Positions 1 to 11,134 of a stretch of 64,000 bases of DNA are shown one piece after another; the first letter of the stretch is position 1, and every line of letters starts with the position of its first letter. The stretch is from Megaleporinus macrocephalus (Eukaryota; Chordata; Actinopteri; Characiformes; Anostomidae). The stretch covers positions 33,683,488 through 33,747,487 of the forward strand of contig CM038704.1 in assembly GCA_021613375.1 (NCBI GenBank). Reading direction: 5' to 3'. A program made the position numbers and the translations under genes. The notes under the pieces were generated by a model, which saw only the letters and a list, made by a program, of their open reading frames with translations, ran no database searches and was not told where the DNA came from.

Positions 1-362
1 AAAAGGCCGCACATCTGCTGAATGTGAGAGTGGATTGGCTGAAGTTCCTGTAAAATCGCGCTAATTGGCTAGAGGACTATCACCCGACACTGTGGCTCCG
101 CCTATACAGATCGGACGACACGAAAAAGGCCATACAACTTCTGAGCGCACACACGGTAAGGAAAGACAGAAGTTTCCCCCAAAAAACACTGACAAGGGGT
201 GTGACCATTAACAGTAGAGGTTGGGTAACTGTACACAGACTCCAAAAGTTAACTAATCGATCTGTATTTTGTCTGTATGCATTTTCTATATATCGTTGTC
301 ATACAATTATCTGCGCATTAGCGCAGACTAGCTTGCTAACGGCTAATAGCTCACGCGCTCGC

Positions 363-497
363 AACGTGATTAGTAACAGTTAAAACTGGACTGATTTGTG
401 TCGGATAACGTGTTTAGTAACGGTTAAAACTGGACTGATTTGTGTCGGATAACGTGTTTAGTCACGGTTAAAGCTGGACTGATTCGTGTCTGATATA
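363..497. repeat. Short tandem repeat, about 44-bp unit, about 3 copies
   Basis: A unit of about 44 bases (core ctggactgatttgtgtcgga followed by taacgtgtttagtaacggtt) repeats almost exactly twice, with degraded copies on both sides. It has no open reading frame of interest. The rest of 1-600 shows nothing recognisable. Confidence 0.75.
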
Positions 498-604
498 GAG
501 TTGACTGGCTGGAGTGCAAGTTAGCTAGCCAGCTAACTCCAGTAAGCGACAGTTAGCCAGTTAATAGCAAATTTAGGAGAAAAGTAGTAAAGTTCACCAT
601 TGAC

Positions 605-1186
605 TGTTACGACCTGGTCTAGGGTCAGGCCGTAACTGAAACTGAGAGTGGGTTCTCTCCCCTGACCTCTGCCAGACCAAACACCAGACACTGTTAAAAA
701 CCAGAAAAGTGCAAGTTTATTGACAACAAATGAGGAATGGATGGGACACTGGCTTCAGGAACGGGCAAACACCAAAATAACAAACAAAACAACTGAAGAG
801 ATAAATCTAACTAAACTAAAAACAAAGCAAACAAAATACACCAAACTACCCCTAGCTCCCTACCACAAACCAGGAGAAAAGGGTAGATAAACAAAAGGCA
901 CCCGTCCCCTACATCCCACAGAGATCTTACGGAATCTAACAGAGCTGTAGCTAAATGGAAAGATGTGGTGAAAGTGCCGGGCCGGTCTAGACAGGAGTTG
1001 TTCCAGGTCAGGTCAAAGGAAAGAACCCTGAACGTCTCTCAAGATGGCCGCTTGACAGTCTTTTATTCCACTAGGCGCCTCCTAGTGGAGAGTTGTGGAC
1101 CTGCACACAAAGCCACAGAACACACACAAACAACATGGCCACCGACAGACATAAAAATATGGCTATTGCGACCAGGGGTCGTAACA
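605..1186 (-). mobile_element. Solo LTR (582 bp) with 5-bp target duplication
   Basis: The element begins TGTTACGACC and ends GGTCGTAACA, which are inverted TG...CA termini. It is flanked on both sides by the direct repeat TTGAC (600-604 and 1187-1191), as left by a retroviral-type integrase. No internal retrotransposon sequence adjoins it, so it is a solo LTR formed by LTR-LTR recombination. The minus orientation is suggested by an AATAAA near 717-723 when read on that strand. The termini and duplication suit a Ty3/gypsy-type element, but the family is inferred. Confidence 0.8.
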
Positions 1187-1340
1187 TTGACCATGTTAGT
1201 TACTGTATTACTTTTTTTAAATCATTGTTATTAAACAACATGGATTTCGTTTGTGTAATACTGAAGTTTCAGAAATGTCATATAGAGATTTTTGGTAGTG
1301 TAACATTACCAGGTCTATGTTATTTTCCTCTGTGATTTTA

Positions 1341-1558
1341 GGACTGTAATGTGTGAATAACTTCTCATTTAAATTTGTGCCATGTGTTGGTCTGTGGATT
1401 GTGTCCTGAAATGATTTTTTTATATGGGGGGAGGTATTGTTATAAGGCAATATTCTCCCAATAAAATCCCCAATGTGGAATCTTGAGACAAATGCATTTC
1501 ATGACACAATCCACACACCAGAACATGGCACCAGAATAAATGTTAAACAATGCAGTCC
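1341..1558. repeat. Imperfect inverted repeat (hairpin), arms about 65-73 bp
   Basis: The left arm 1341-1413 is matched by the reverse complement of 1495-1558. The shared core tgtggattgtgt is near 1393-1404, and ggactg at the left outer end pairs with cagtcc at the right. The loop is about 80 bases. It could be a small foldback or MITE remnant. No target duplication was identified. The rest of 1192-2060 has no supported gene. Confidence 0.65.
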
Positions 1559-2060
1559 TGAAGTTTACTCTGAAATAAGTCACCAGAAGAAGGTTTTATT
1601 TCAACCTCATTACTGCCATTTCAGTTCATTTTTGCATCTTTATATGCAGTGTATGTTTATTAAGCACTGTAGACTTTTCTTAGATATCATTACTTACAGA
1701 CATGTCCTAGTTGTATATATCTATAACAACCGAAATTGCCAGTGAAATCTTTAGTGTCTATATGCCTGTAGTATCCCTCCTGTCTCTCAGCAATTTCTGA
1801 ACAATGTGTTGCCCTGTTTTTATAAGAATATTAATATTAAATAAGACATTAATAGTAGTATGGTTGCTAATAAAAGTAAATAATTGATTGATAATAAAAT
1901 CACTTATACATTCCATTTTTTTAGGTAAATAAAGTGGTAAAAAGGTCAAATTCATACTCAAACCAGTTGACTTTGACAGTACGAATTGACAGTTGATGTA
2001 TTTTGCTGTAACATGAGTGTTTAAAGATTGTAAGATGTTAAGTTTTTTTTTTCTTTTCAG

Positions 2061-2791
2061 GCTTACTTTGCAGTGTTTTCACAAAGAAGGAGATGATCAT
2101 GGGTCAAATCCTTGATGCGGGGCTACTTCCATTGATGGACCTGAACTCTTTGCAGCTTCTTGAATGTGAACTAAGGGATTGCCAAGATATAAGAAATAAC
2201 ATGGTAAGAAAACACAAATGATTCTATGTGTGGTAATTCTCATAAATAGCAAGGATTCTCATGTGGGAACCCCTGCCATGTCTGATTTGAAATCCATGAT
2301 TGTAATCAAACTTTTATGAGAGATCCAGCTAGTGTGGGTTCATTACTAGGGTCACCAGAAATGTAAAGTGAGTGAAAGAGTGCTTGGTCAGTGTGATTAT
2401 TCCTTTATGCAGTTTAAACAGCTGTTTATCTAGGCCACCACACCCAGTAATATTTTATAATACTTAGAATTGTATTTAAAATTATTATTGACTTGCATTC
2501 TATAATTTAATTTTAAATGGTGGTCTGTAATGCAACAGCAATGATCCATTAGTGCTTGTGATTAATATGTGAGTCAGGTGTGTCAGTAAAAGTGAAAAGG
2601 TGGCTGTTCTCAGTGCTGTCATACATATTTAGACACCATTTTATCCCAGCAGGCATTAATTGAGGTCTTTCTAATTAAGACAGTTTCTACATGGAGGTTT
2701 TAAAAAGATGCAGAAAATAGTATATTTTGGTTGTATCACCATTTTGAATTTGTATTTTCAGGTGCTGTTCGACACAACAGAAATGCAATAA
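2061..2791 (+). CDS. Candidate two-exon 3' end of an unrecognised gene
   Basis: Exon 2061-2203 is preceded by a pyrimidine tract and ttttcag and followed by gtaaga. In one frame it is open for 47 codons with a plausible Leu-rich, acidic composition (includes DAGLLPLMDLNSLQLLE). A second acceptor (tattttcag) at 2752-2761 leads into a short exon that continues the phase as VLFDTTEMQ and stops at 2791. The product is not recognised. The upstream exons would lie further left or are lost. A processed or decayed gene fragment is an alternative, and chance splice-like sites in AT-rich DNA cannot be excluded. Confidence 0.3.
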
Positions 2792-4351
2792 AGGCTACTA
2801 CCCAAGAAATTGAGATGGCTACACTTGTTCATGGATCGTGAAAGGGTAAGGCAGGCAAGGTGGGAGCGAAGAGCTAGGCAGGCAAACCAGCAACCACTGC
2901 ATGCAAATGATTAAAAGGGACAACAAATTAATTTTACCAATAATTGCACTATGAGGACTTGTTCAGTGTTTCACACAAAATGACTTTAGTTGGATTTGTT
3001 TAGATGGTAGTTTTATAAAGTGTATGTCAAGCTTGTTTCAGTGAGTGTTTATACTGTGACTCATTGACTGGTGCTATAGTTTGTTGGATAATTTACTCTG
3101 TATTGTTTTACGTACTTGACATGTTTAGATTATAATTCTGTAAGACTGTTCATGTTCATGAAGGATAGAAATATTTTTGTTGCTGTGCCATAATAAATGC
3201 CTCTCTCCAAATTGTTAGCTTTCAGAAGAAAGCAAAACGTGCTTAGCTTTAAATGAAAGTCAGTGTAAGAAGAGCAAAGTAATTTTGTAGCATTTATATT
3301 TCCCTTTATTCTGTAATATTTTCACCCACAGGGTCTAAATGATGTAGAAAACTAAACCTGCTGTTTTTATTGGACATTAGTGAATTTCCATGCATTGTAT
3401 ATGATCAAGAATTTGAGCATCTGGATTTTTGTCTTGGTTAAATTGTTACTGTAAACATGTTTTCTGCCAGACCTTTTATATTACATTCTGTGACTGGACT
3501 ACTAATCAAGTTCACCTCACTAAACTTGTGCATTTCTCTGTCTAAATATCTTATTAATTTCTCATAAATTTTCAGAAAAATCAAATACACAAATGGTTGT
3601 TCCGAGGACAACACACAAACAACCTTTTTAGAATGTATTTTCATAGCTGAAGAAATAAGTAAAAATTTTGCAGGGATTTGTGCTTGCGTTATAAAAATGC
3701 TTTTAATTGTTTTATTGCCTTTTTTAAAAAAGTTTTTAGCAAAATGATATTCAAATTTTTTATACTCTATTGATTTATGTACTTGTCTTGACATTTATGC
3801 TGTATTCATGTTTATTCATATTCATGCTGTTAATGTCACTTTATGAATTCTTTTAAAATACTGAGAATCGTTACAAAATAAAAGTAACATGCTTGTTAAA
3901 TGATAAGTTGTATTTATTGAATTTGATTGATTCAACAACGATTCATTAGATTTAAACATTATTGGGAGAGACATATCTTAAATTTTGATGTGGGCCACGT
4001 ATGGCACAGAAATGGGCCAGTTGTTGTACTTGTGGCTGAGTTATGGGTCAGTTCTGGTATTAGTGGTATAAGTGCGGCCTAGATTTGGCCCTGTTATTGT
4101 AGGCTGGTTGAGTTCCGGCAATCGCATCTGGCCCCTTTCTGTGCCCCGCAAGTAAATGACCAATGTGGCCCAGATCCAGGCCACGATGAATTTGCTATCT
4201 GGGAAACTGATTCAGTTGTTGCAGTTAGAACATAATCCTCAAACAGGTATTGGGCCACAGACTGTGCTGCCTGGTTAGAAAGTGCATAAAAAATAAACTA
4301 ATTTTGTGAAGTAATCTTCTACCACAACAACACACTTATTTTCTTTAGATG
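2792..4351. other. Region without a supported gene; possible short interspersed repeat near 3970-4250
   Basis: No coding region is supported. AATAAA signals occur near 3193 and 3878. The stretch 3970-4250 has several copies of gggcca/tggccc words (for example tgtggcccagatccaggcca), which resembles an interspersed repeat, but no ends or target duplication could be fixed. Confidence 0.35.
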
Positions 4352-4534
4352 TCACAGGCAGCTCCAGGATGTCTGCAGCCACTCTCGGTAAGGTGGGCAT
4401 CCCATAGGGGCTATACATTTTGGCACAGGAGACCTGCGTGTCTGACAGGCTTTATAAAGTTCACACCAGCATCGTACATCCTTCAGCCGTAAAGGCCAGT
4501 AACATGTCTGACTCATCTCTTCATATCTTATCAT
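4352..4534 (-). pseudogene. Ty3/gypsy integrase zinc-binding fragment (relic)
   Basis: The minus-strand reading shows a tyrosine/tryptophan motif (CYWP), then W-C-x2-Y and KACQTRR with a Pro-rich follow-on (SPVPKCIAPMG). This pattern matches the integrase HHCC zinc-binding region of Ty3/gypsy retrotransposons and its immediate C-terminal side. Only about 60 codons remain. It lies downstream, on the same strand, of the reverse transcriptase fragment at 5470-5830, the normal RT-to-integrase order, so the two are probably one decayed pol gene with later insertions between them. Confidence 0.65.
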
Positions 4535-4979
4535 TCTGTAAAATTAATTAGCTAATACACATACAGATCTACTCTAGCACATTGGCTTTATTAACACACA
4601 TGCTAACCAACAGCACAGCAGCTATAGTTTCTCTCACTCCTTTATAAACAGTAAACAGACCACCTGCAGCATTAGCCTGCTAAGTTAAAATAAACTTTCA
4701 GATAGTCACTCCTAGCTTACAATAACAGAATAAAGAGTGCATCAGAAATATGGACTGCTGATAATTCCTGCAATGTGTTGGTGATAAAGTACAAATATAC
4801 TCCTTTGCAAAACTTACTAGACACACGACACCAGTCAAATAAAACACTGACACCGTAGGTGTGTCCGAAATCACCTTCTTGCTTACTACTCAGTAGGTGA
4901 AATCAGTAGGCGAGCGCAGCTAGTATGTCCGAATACTCAGTAGGCATCAAGTAGTAGGCGAACGGTAGGTCTTACGAGG

Positions 4980-5010
<31 letters not shown>

Positions 5011-5041
5011 GTCCCAAACAGCACCCTCTTAGACAGTGTAT

Positions 5042-5086
<45 letters not shown>
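4980..5086. repeat. Two (TA)n microsatellites
   Basis: Pure TA runs at 4980-5006 and 5045-5086 flank a 38-base spacer. The flanking sequence from about 4853 (gtaggtgtgtccgaaatcac) looks like the end of an interspersed DNA element, but this is not established. Confidence 0.85.
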
Positions 5087-5088
<2 letters not shown>

Positions 5089-5469
5089 GAGAAATTATAT
5101 ATATGATTATATCCAGACATTGCATGTATAATTTAAAACCTTTCTGACCACAGTACCACAGAATGTGGAGTATCTTGTTTAGTTTATAAAATGACCTTTA
5201 ATTGAATTTATCTAATAATAAACAGAAGTACAGACAATGTTGTAATGTTGTTGTATTTTTGTTTATTTATTTACAATTTACTGTAATTCCACAAATGTTG
5301 TTCTACGTCACGTTACATACAGTAATGTACTACCTTACCTACAGTGGAATCAGCTTATAGGTAATATTTTAGAGGACAGGGTGGGCTTTAATTCAGATTA
5401 GCAAATGTGTGTCCCCAAATGTCAAACCCGTGTGTAGGCCATGATTTCATCTTGTCCGTGCTCTTTGGG

Positions 5470-5830
5470 TCAGGTCGGAGGCCATGCCTGAAGACGACAT
5501 GAAGGAACACCATATGATTTCTGGCCAAATGACATCCAGTGGTATAGGCCTCGTCTTGTGGCAAAGGTCGTTTTCTCATTGTCCTCCTTGGCCATTTCCA
5601 CGTGCTAGTAGCCATTAGTAAAGTCAAGTGTGTTGAACCAGGAGAAGCCTGCAAGAGCGTCCAGGCTGAGGATGAGAATCTTTGACCATGATAGCATTAA
5701 GTTGCCTGTAATCAACACAGAATCTTCAATAATGTCATCTGCCAGCAGACCTTACGTGCTTCTCTGGAGATGTGCAATATGCATGCTGTTCAAGGGGCAC
5801 ACAGGTGTCCTCTAACTTTAGAATACCAAG
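5470..5830 (-). pseudogene. Ty3/gypsy reverse transcriptase fragment (relic)
   Basis: Read on the minus strand in shifting frames, the segment contains hallmark gypsy RT blocks: CVDYRQLNAI near 5700, a SLDALAG...TLD block near 5640, a GY(stop)HVEMAKED block near 5595, and KTTFATRRGLY near 5560. At least one in-frame stop and one frameshift are present, so it is dead. It belongs with the integrase relic at 4352-4534. The region 5830-6370 may carry further decayed pol but shows no clear motif. Confidence 0.8.
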
Positions 5831-6379
5831 GAGGACTGGCTGGGTGGACATGCTGCCACACCACTGATCCCAGCCTAAATGCCACAGTCATTGTGCCCAG
5901 GGTATCTAGCCTTGTCCATTTACATCATGCAAGCTTATTTAGGTTTTGGTTAAAGGTTGACTGCGCAGAGCTGGAATTGACGTATGAAAATCTGTACTTA
6001 TAAGTGACACAGTAGCCTTTGAATCTACCAGTATTGAGTGCCATCTATTACTCCTCTGACATATGAAATTGGTTTCTCATCGTTTACCTCACAACAGCCT
6101 ATTGCAACTGTATATGTTGGAGCATCCTGGGATAATTGGCACTTGGTGGAGCTGATGTCTGGGCCCTAACACCAGCTGCAGCCTGTTTCCCTGATGAGTG
6201 CGCTTTGGAATGGCACTACACTGTCTTTGTTCATCCTCACAATGAGCACACCATCGCCGAGAGATGTGCAGGTTTATTTTGTTAAACATACTGCCTTTAA
6301 CCATTTTTATGTGGGGGAATACGATCTGGAGAACAGCCTCTTTGAGTTTATTTGATTAAACTGGCCACAGGTATCATTC

Positions 6380-7130
6380 ACCACAGGTACCTTGGCATAT
6401 GGCTAGATGACAAATTTACTTTTAAGCACCATATAAACAAGCTTTCAGGTAAGCTGAGGCAAAAACTCGGCTTCCTTTATAGAAATAAATCATGTTTCCC
6501 AACACGCAAGAAAAAAGATTGTTGAAACAACATTTTTATCTATGCTTGACTATGGTGATGTGATTTACAGATATGTGCCAGCAACTACACTCAAACCACT
6601 AGATTCTGTATATCACGCGGCACTAAGATTCATTACTGGTGACCCGTATAGTACACATCACTGCTTACTGTATGAAAAAGTTGGGTGGTCTTCACTTGAT
6701 TTTATGTTTTTAGTTTGTTTTTTGTTTTATTTAACATCTTTTAATTTCCTTTTTAATCTTGTTTTCTTTTTCTTTTTCTTTTATTGTTTCCTTATGTTCT
6801 TCTATTGTTTAAAGTTATTGTTTATTTACATTTTACTCTTTTATGTATTTTTATTTATTTATCTGTAGTCTTTATTTTTATTACCTTTTTATTTTATTAC
6901 CTATGATTTTATTGATTCCTAACTTTAAATTCCTATTTTTCTCTTATTTTTTATATCTTATTTTATTTTATAATATCTTGTATCTTACATCTAAAGTACT
7001 GGGTCTTTTTATTTTTTCAACATTTTACTTTGTCAATTGCCTTACAATGCATAATGCTCGGCTACATTGCAAATGAGGGTCACCCTCAATGTACAATGTA
7101 CAATGTTTAAATAAAGGTAGATTGATTGAA
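6380..7130 (+). mobile_element. LINE 3' fragment (L2-like) with RT C-terminus
   Basis: From 6385 the plus strand reads YLGIWLDDKFTFKHHINKL, then (after a frame change) SMLDYGDVIYR and a PLDSVYHAALRFITG block, typical of the region after the RT active site in fish L2-type LINEs. Coding sense is lost after about 6700, where T-rich low-complexity DNA follows. The 3' end near 7105-7130 has an aaataaagg tail followed by attgattg, as in L2 elements. The copy is 5'-truncated and broken. Confidence 0.7.
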
Positions 7131-7969
7131 AAATGTTTGTTGACTTGGTTAAACAAAGGTTGCACGCTGGAGAACTTGGGGACAGGTGCAAAACCCAGTA
7201 CAAGCACCCCCATGTTTTATTTTCTCAAAAAGCCTTAAATGAGACATGCATGGTAATTAGCAAAATTGGGTGAAATTACCCGTCACGAAGCTCGCAAATA
7301 GCCATGGACTGCTTTATCAGTACATGTCCGTTAGAAATTCCTGCAAATGCAGCAAGCAAGCAGTTTGGAGCCTAACTAAATTTACTACAACACATGTTTT
7401 TGTCCTCTTTCTGTTTCTCTCTGCTCCTACACCACAACCTGCTGTCTGACACCCCTGTGCTTATGTGTTTAGTAACAACCAATCTTGAAGTTATCACAGC
7501 TTGCAAATACTTTTTGAAGCCAGATAGCAATCTTTCTGATGCTATAGATGACATTCCCTTGATCCAAATGTTCTTTTAGATCCCAAAAACAAACAAACAA
7601 AAAAAAACCTATAAACTTTTTCACAATCACTTTCTTTATTAGTGAGGCTTTAAGATTTTAGGATCCAAGCCTCTACTGCATTGGCTGAGGCTGTCGTGTT
7701 TTCCTTGTGGTTTGAACAGGACATAAAAAAAAAAACCAATAAGATTAAGGGTCCAAAAAAAACCAAACTACTCAACTATCATTATACTGCTTTGCTTGCT
7801 GGAGGAGGAAAATAGCTGCAGTTCATAAGGCAGGTTATAATTTTTATACAAAAAAAATATTTCCATGTGCAAATGATTTTTAATCCATAGTGATAACAAA
7901 CAGGAACAAATATATTAAAACACAGTAACAAATAACAAAAAACATACCAAAACAAACCAGGCAAACAAA

Positions 7970-8600
7970 GAAAACTGAGTTTTACTTGTATATTGAGATG
8001 AAAAAATATAAAGAAATGGTCTGACCGAAAGACAGCGATCCAGGATACATTTAACCCATAAGTGATGACCAGATCTAGAATGTGACCTAGCTTGTGAGTA
8101 GAGCTGCACACATGTTGCTTCAAATCAAATGTCTCAAGGTCTTTAATGAACTGTAATACATTACTGTCAGATGGGTTATCAATGTGTAAGGTCTCCAAAC
8201 AGAAGAATTTCATCATTACTGGTGAATACAGCTGGCATTAGTTCTGCAATGTCTGCTTACTTTCGTTTGGGAGGCCTATGCATTACAACTAATAACACAG
8301 AAGGGTCACTAAACAGGTTGACTGCAACATACTCAAAGGACATGTATTGACCTATAGAGGTGTTTTTACAGTTAAATTCATTATTACACATGCCACCCCT
8401 TCTTCTCGCTTGCACTGAATGCCTTGAATAATCTGTAGTTTTCAGGAGCAGCTTCAGCTGAAATTAATGTACCATTTTCATTTAGCTAAGTTTTTGATAG
8501 AAAGATAAAATCAAGCTTATTCTCTTTAATAAGACCTCTAATCAGAAGTGTTTATTTAGTGACCTAACTTTGAGTAAAACAAGGTTTAATTTTCAGCTCA
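7970..8600 (-). mobile_element. LINE endonuclease-domain fragment
   Basis: The minus strand carries pieces of an apurinic-type endonuclease of a non-LTR retrotransposon: LIKENKLDFIFLSKT near 8515, YVAVNLFSDPSVLLVVMHRPP near 8300 (interrupted by stops elsewhere), LLFGDLTH and then DNPSDSNVLQFI near 8185, and THKLGHILDLVI near 8090. The order is that of the N-terminal half of LINE ORF2. Several stops and frame changes mark it as a relic. It may belong to the same clade as the RT fragment at 6380-7130 but is in opposite orientation. Confidence 0.7.
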
Positions 8601-8906
8601 CTACACTATGGATTTTGGGTGAACTGGTCTTCTGTAAGCCTACAGTAATTGTTAGTGCTATTTGTCTTAGTTTTATTTGTTTGTTTTTCTTAAAATTTCT
8701 AATTGAACAAGATTTGATGACTGGCATTTTTGGAATAAATACTCTTACATTATTGTGTTAGGACTTTCAGTATTATAGCTGTTTATACTATCAATAATGT
8801 GTGTACACATGTGGAAAGCCGGTTAGTGCGTACACTGTACTGTATTGTTGCTGCTGTCTCGCGTCAGTTCCAAGTGTCACGCGTCACTCTCTCGTGGCAG
8901 ATACGT

Positions 8907-9063
8907 AGTGGCTCGAGACAGTTAAACAGTGGCACGTAGCTGCGGCTCGAGACAGTTAAACAGTGGCACATAGCTGTGGCTCGACAGTTAAACAGTGGCA
9001 CGTAGCTGCAGCTCGAGACAGTTAAACAGTGGCACGTAGCCGCGGCTCGAGACAGTTTAACAA
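8907..9063. repeat. Minisatellite, about 34-bp unit, about 4.5 copies
   Basis: The unit gctcgagacagttaaacagt plus ggcacgtagctgcg recurs about four to five times with few changes. It produces a repetitive minus-strand ORF that is not credible as a gene. Confidence 0.8.
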
Positions 9064-9293
9064 TGCTAGTGTTCCAATTTGTGCACACTTGAGCTTTTAA
9101 TTCACTTTTAAATAAAAAAAAAGTGTCAAAAGTATCAAATCTTGATAAGAGTGTTACATGGCAAATGGCATTTTTGTCAGTGTGTGTGGGTCAATTAAAT
9201 CACAGTTTTGGGTATGTAATGATCTCAGTGGTGACAATTAAATTTGTGGTCTTTTAATAGATCCTACTAAGAATAGTATTCTATTGCTTATAG

Positions 9294-9476
9294 CAGTGTT
9301 TCTCAATCCTGGTAATCAAAGCCTACTGCCCTGCACACTTTAGTGCTTTTCGTACTTTGAAAACCCCACAATAACTCAATAATCAGCTGTTTTGCTGGGT
9401 GTGGTGTATTGGGAGCAGGGACAACACTAGAAAGTACAGGGCAGTGTGCCTCCATGACTAGGGTTTAGACACACTG
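9294..9476. mobile_element. Short hAT-like MITE
   Basis: The element starts CAGTGTTTCTCAATCCTGGT and ends in the approximate inverse (ctagggtttagacacactg). Flanking 8-mers GCTTATAG (9286-9293) and GCTTACAC (9477-9484) agree at 6 of 8 positions, as expected for an old hAT-type 8-bp duplication. The internal 183 bp has no coding capacity. This terminal sequence is a familiar one among fish genome repeats. Confidence 0.65.
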
Positions 9477-9904
9477 GCTTACACCATGAAAAGTGTAAAA
9501 TCTCTCTGTGTACTTTAGTTACAATGCAGCAGTGGTTTTGTCATCACTTGTAACCCGTGCATTGCACATTTTTCATTTCCTAACCTCGATGCACCTGATC
9601 CAGTGCTTGAGCAGTTTGCTAATTAGTTAATGAATTGAATAAAATGTGCTAAGTAGTGTTTGTTCCATATAATTGGTATTGGGAAATCCATTTACAAAAT
9701 TATTTAATCAAACCTCAGTAAAAACAGACAGAAATAAAATATTACTGAAAAATAACATGACTTCACATACAGTTGTATTTTAATGCTTGGACAAACATTG
9801 CCAAATGCAATGTTTTATTGATTTTCTACATTGTCTACAGAAAACCAAGTTCCACACGTTTTAGTGCAGTTATTGTCTACTGGTGTGTAAATGGTGTCGT
9901 ATTT

Positions 9905-9975
9905 TAGCCAGGTCTCCCTTGAAAAAGAGATTTTAACCTCAGTGGACCTCCTGGTTAAATTAATAAATATTTATT
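9905..9975 (+). mobile_element. L2-like LINE 3' tail fragment
   Basis: A short block (ccaggtctcccttgaaaaag ... cctcctggttaaattaataaa) matches the usual 3' end of fish L2/Maui elements, which finish with a 'ctggttaaataaa' motif. Only the tail remains. The surrounding 9477-10390 shows no gene. Confidence 0.5.
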
Positions 9976-10397
9976 GAATTCAAAACTTTTTAAATGTAAT
10001 TTTTCCATATATTATTTACAGTCATGTGAACAAAAACGGGACCCACCAGTAAAATATTTGAAACATACTAAAATATCTGAGATGCATGTGAACAATATTC
10101 AGAGCCGGAAGTAATATAACTGAACTCATACAACAGAGGAAATTTCTTTAAATTATTAGGAAAACATAATTAATAGAAATGCAATAGAAATGAGAGTTCT
10201 GAAATGGCCAAGCCAAAATCCACCTGGATCTTAAATCTATTGTGATGCTGTTGCGTGATCTGAAACTAAATAAATAATTAAATGATTCTTTGTTTTTATG
10301 CAACTACATCACATTTTATCTATAGGTATTGTTAGGTACATTTTTAAATAAAAAATGTAATTAAAATTATATGTATAACTGCAAAATTTCCTTACTT

Positions 10398-10492
10398 CAA
10401 GCATCGTGACATCAAACACTAAATTCAGGTCCTGAAGCTCACTTCCCAAGTTCAGAGCAGCCTTGATCATTGCAGTCAGTTTGATGGTCTAT
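10398..10492 (-). CDS. Candidate coding exon, unrecognised product
   Basis: On the minus strand an acceptor (caactatag) near 10493 opens a frame of about 32 codons with an amphipathic, helix-like composition (TIKLTAMIKAALNLGSELQD and onward), ending at a strong donor (gtaagg). It could be a further 3' exon of the decayed gene at 13032-17953 or part of another gene. The phase does not let me join it with confidence. Confidence 0.35.
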
Positions 10493-10784
10493 AGTTGAGC
10501 ACAGAAGAGAAAATTATTAACAAAATTAACAAATTACTTGCATTACTTTCAAATGTTGACACAGATAAGGAATTAAATTTTTTGCATGTTAGTGTGTTTT
10601 CAAATTAGTTTTCATATAACGTTTTGTCATTCTTTGTTTACTACTTTCCTTTTAGAAAAGATGCATGTACAACATAAGACATGTATGCATTTTTATTTAT
10701 TTTGATATGCAGTGTTTATATATATATATTACATTCTCATCATTGAAATGGCAGAACTTCGGCTTTAACCACTGCTTTAGTCTC

Positions 10785-11000
10785 AGCGATGTAGCAGGAC
10801 ACTTCCAGAGATACATCCGACTTGAGAGCACAGAGGGCTTCGTAGATTTCCTAGAGGCAGATTGTATAAAAAACATGACATATGCAAACTCTGTTAGAAT
10901 ATGTTTGAGATAGTGGCTGAGACTTGCCTTTATTTCGTTATCATCAATTACACCCTCCATTCCCTCTTGTCGCAGAATCAGCAAAGTCCTACCAAGATTG
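10785..11000 (-). CDS. Candidate coding exon(s), unrecognised product
   Basis: The minus strand has acceptor-like sites near 10997 and 10859. It is open in one frame (GMEGVIDDNEIKASLSHYLK) and then, after the second acceptor, in another (EIYEALCALKSDVSLEVSCY). Both resemble real helical protein more than random sequence, but no clean splice chain to the neighbouring exons was found. A LINE insertion (11135-12566) separates it from the gene at 13032-17953. Confidence 0.25.
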
Positions 11001-11134
11001 AGAAAATGTCAATCATTAATTTAACAGAGTCTAAAATTAATATTATGTATAGAGACACATCAATCAAACAAATGAGGAAATACCTGTCAACATTCAATGG
11101 CAATTTTTTTCGGCAGCCACATACAAAACGGCCT

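Noticed and set aside
3438..3794. 118-codon minus-strand ORF
   Set aside because: Lys/Phe/Ile-rich composition of AT-rich DNA, with no motif and no splice context.
7372..7579. Overlapping ORFs on both strands with SSIASERLLSG (hAT dimerisation-like) on the minus strand
   Set aside because: Too short to support a hAT transposase fragment, with no flanking blocks seen.
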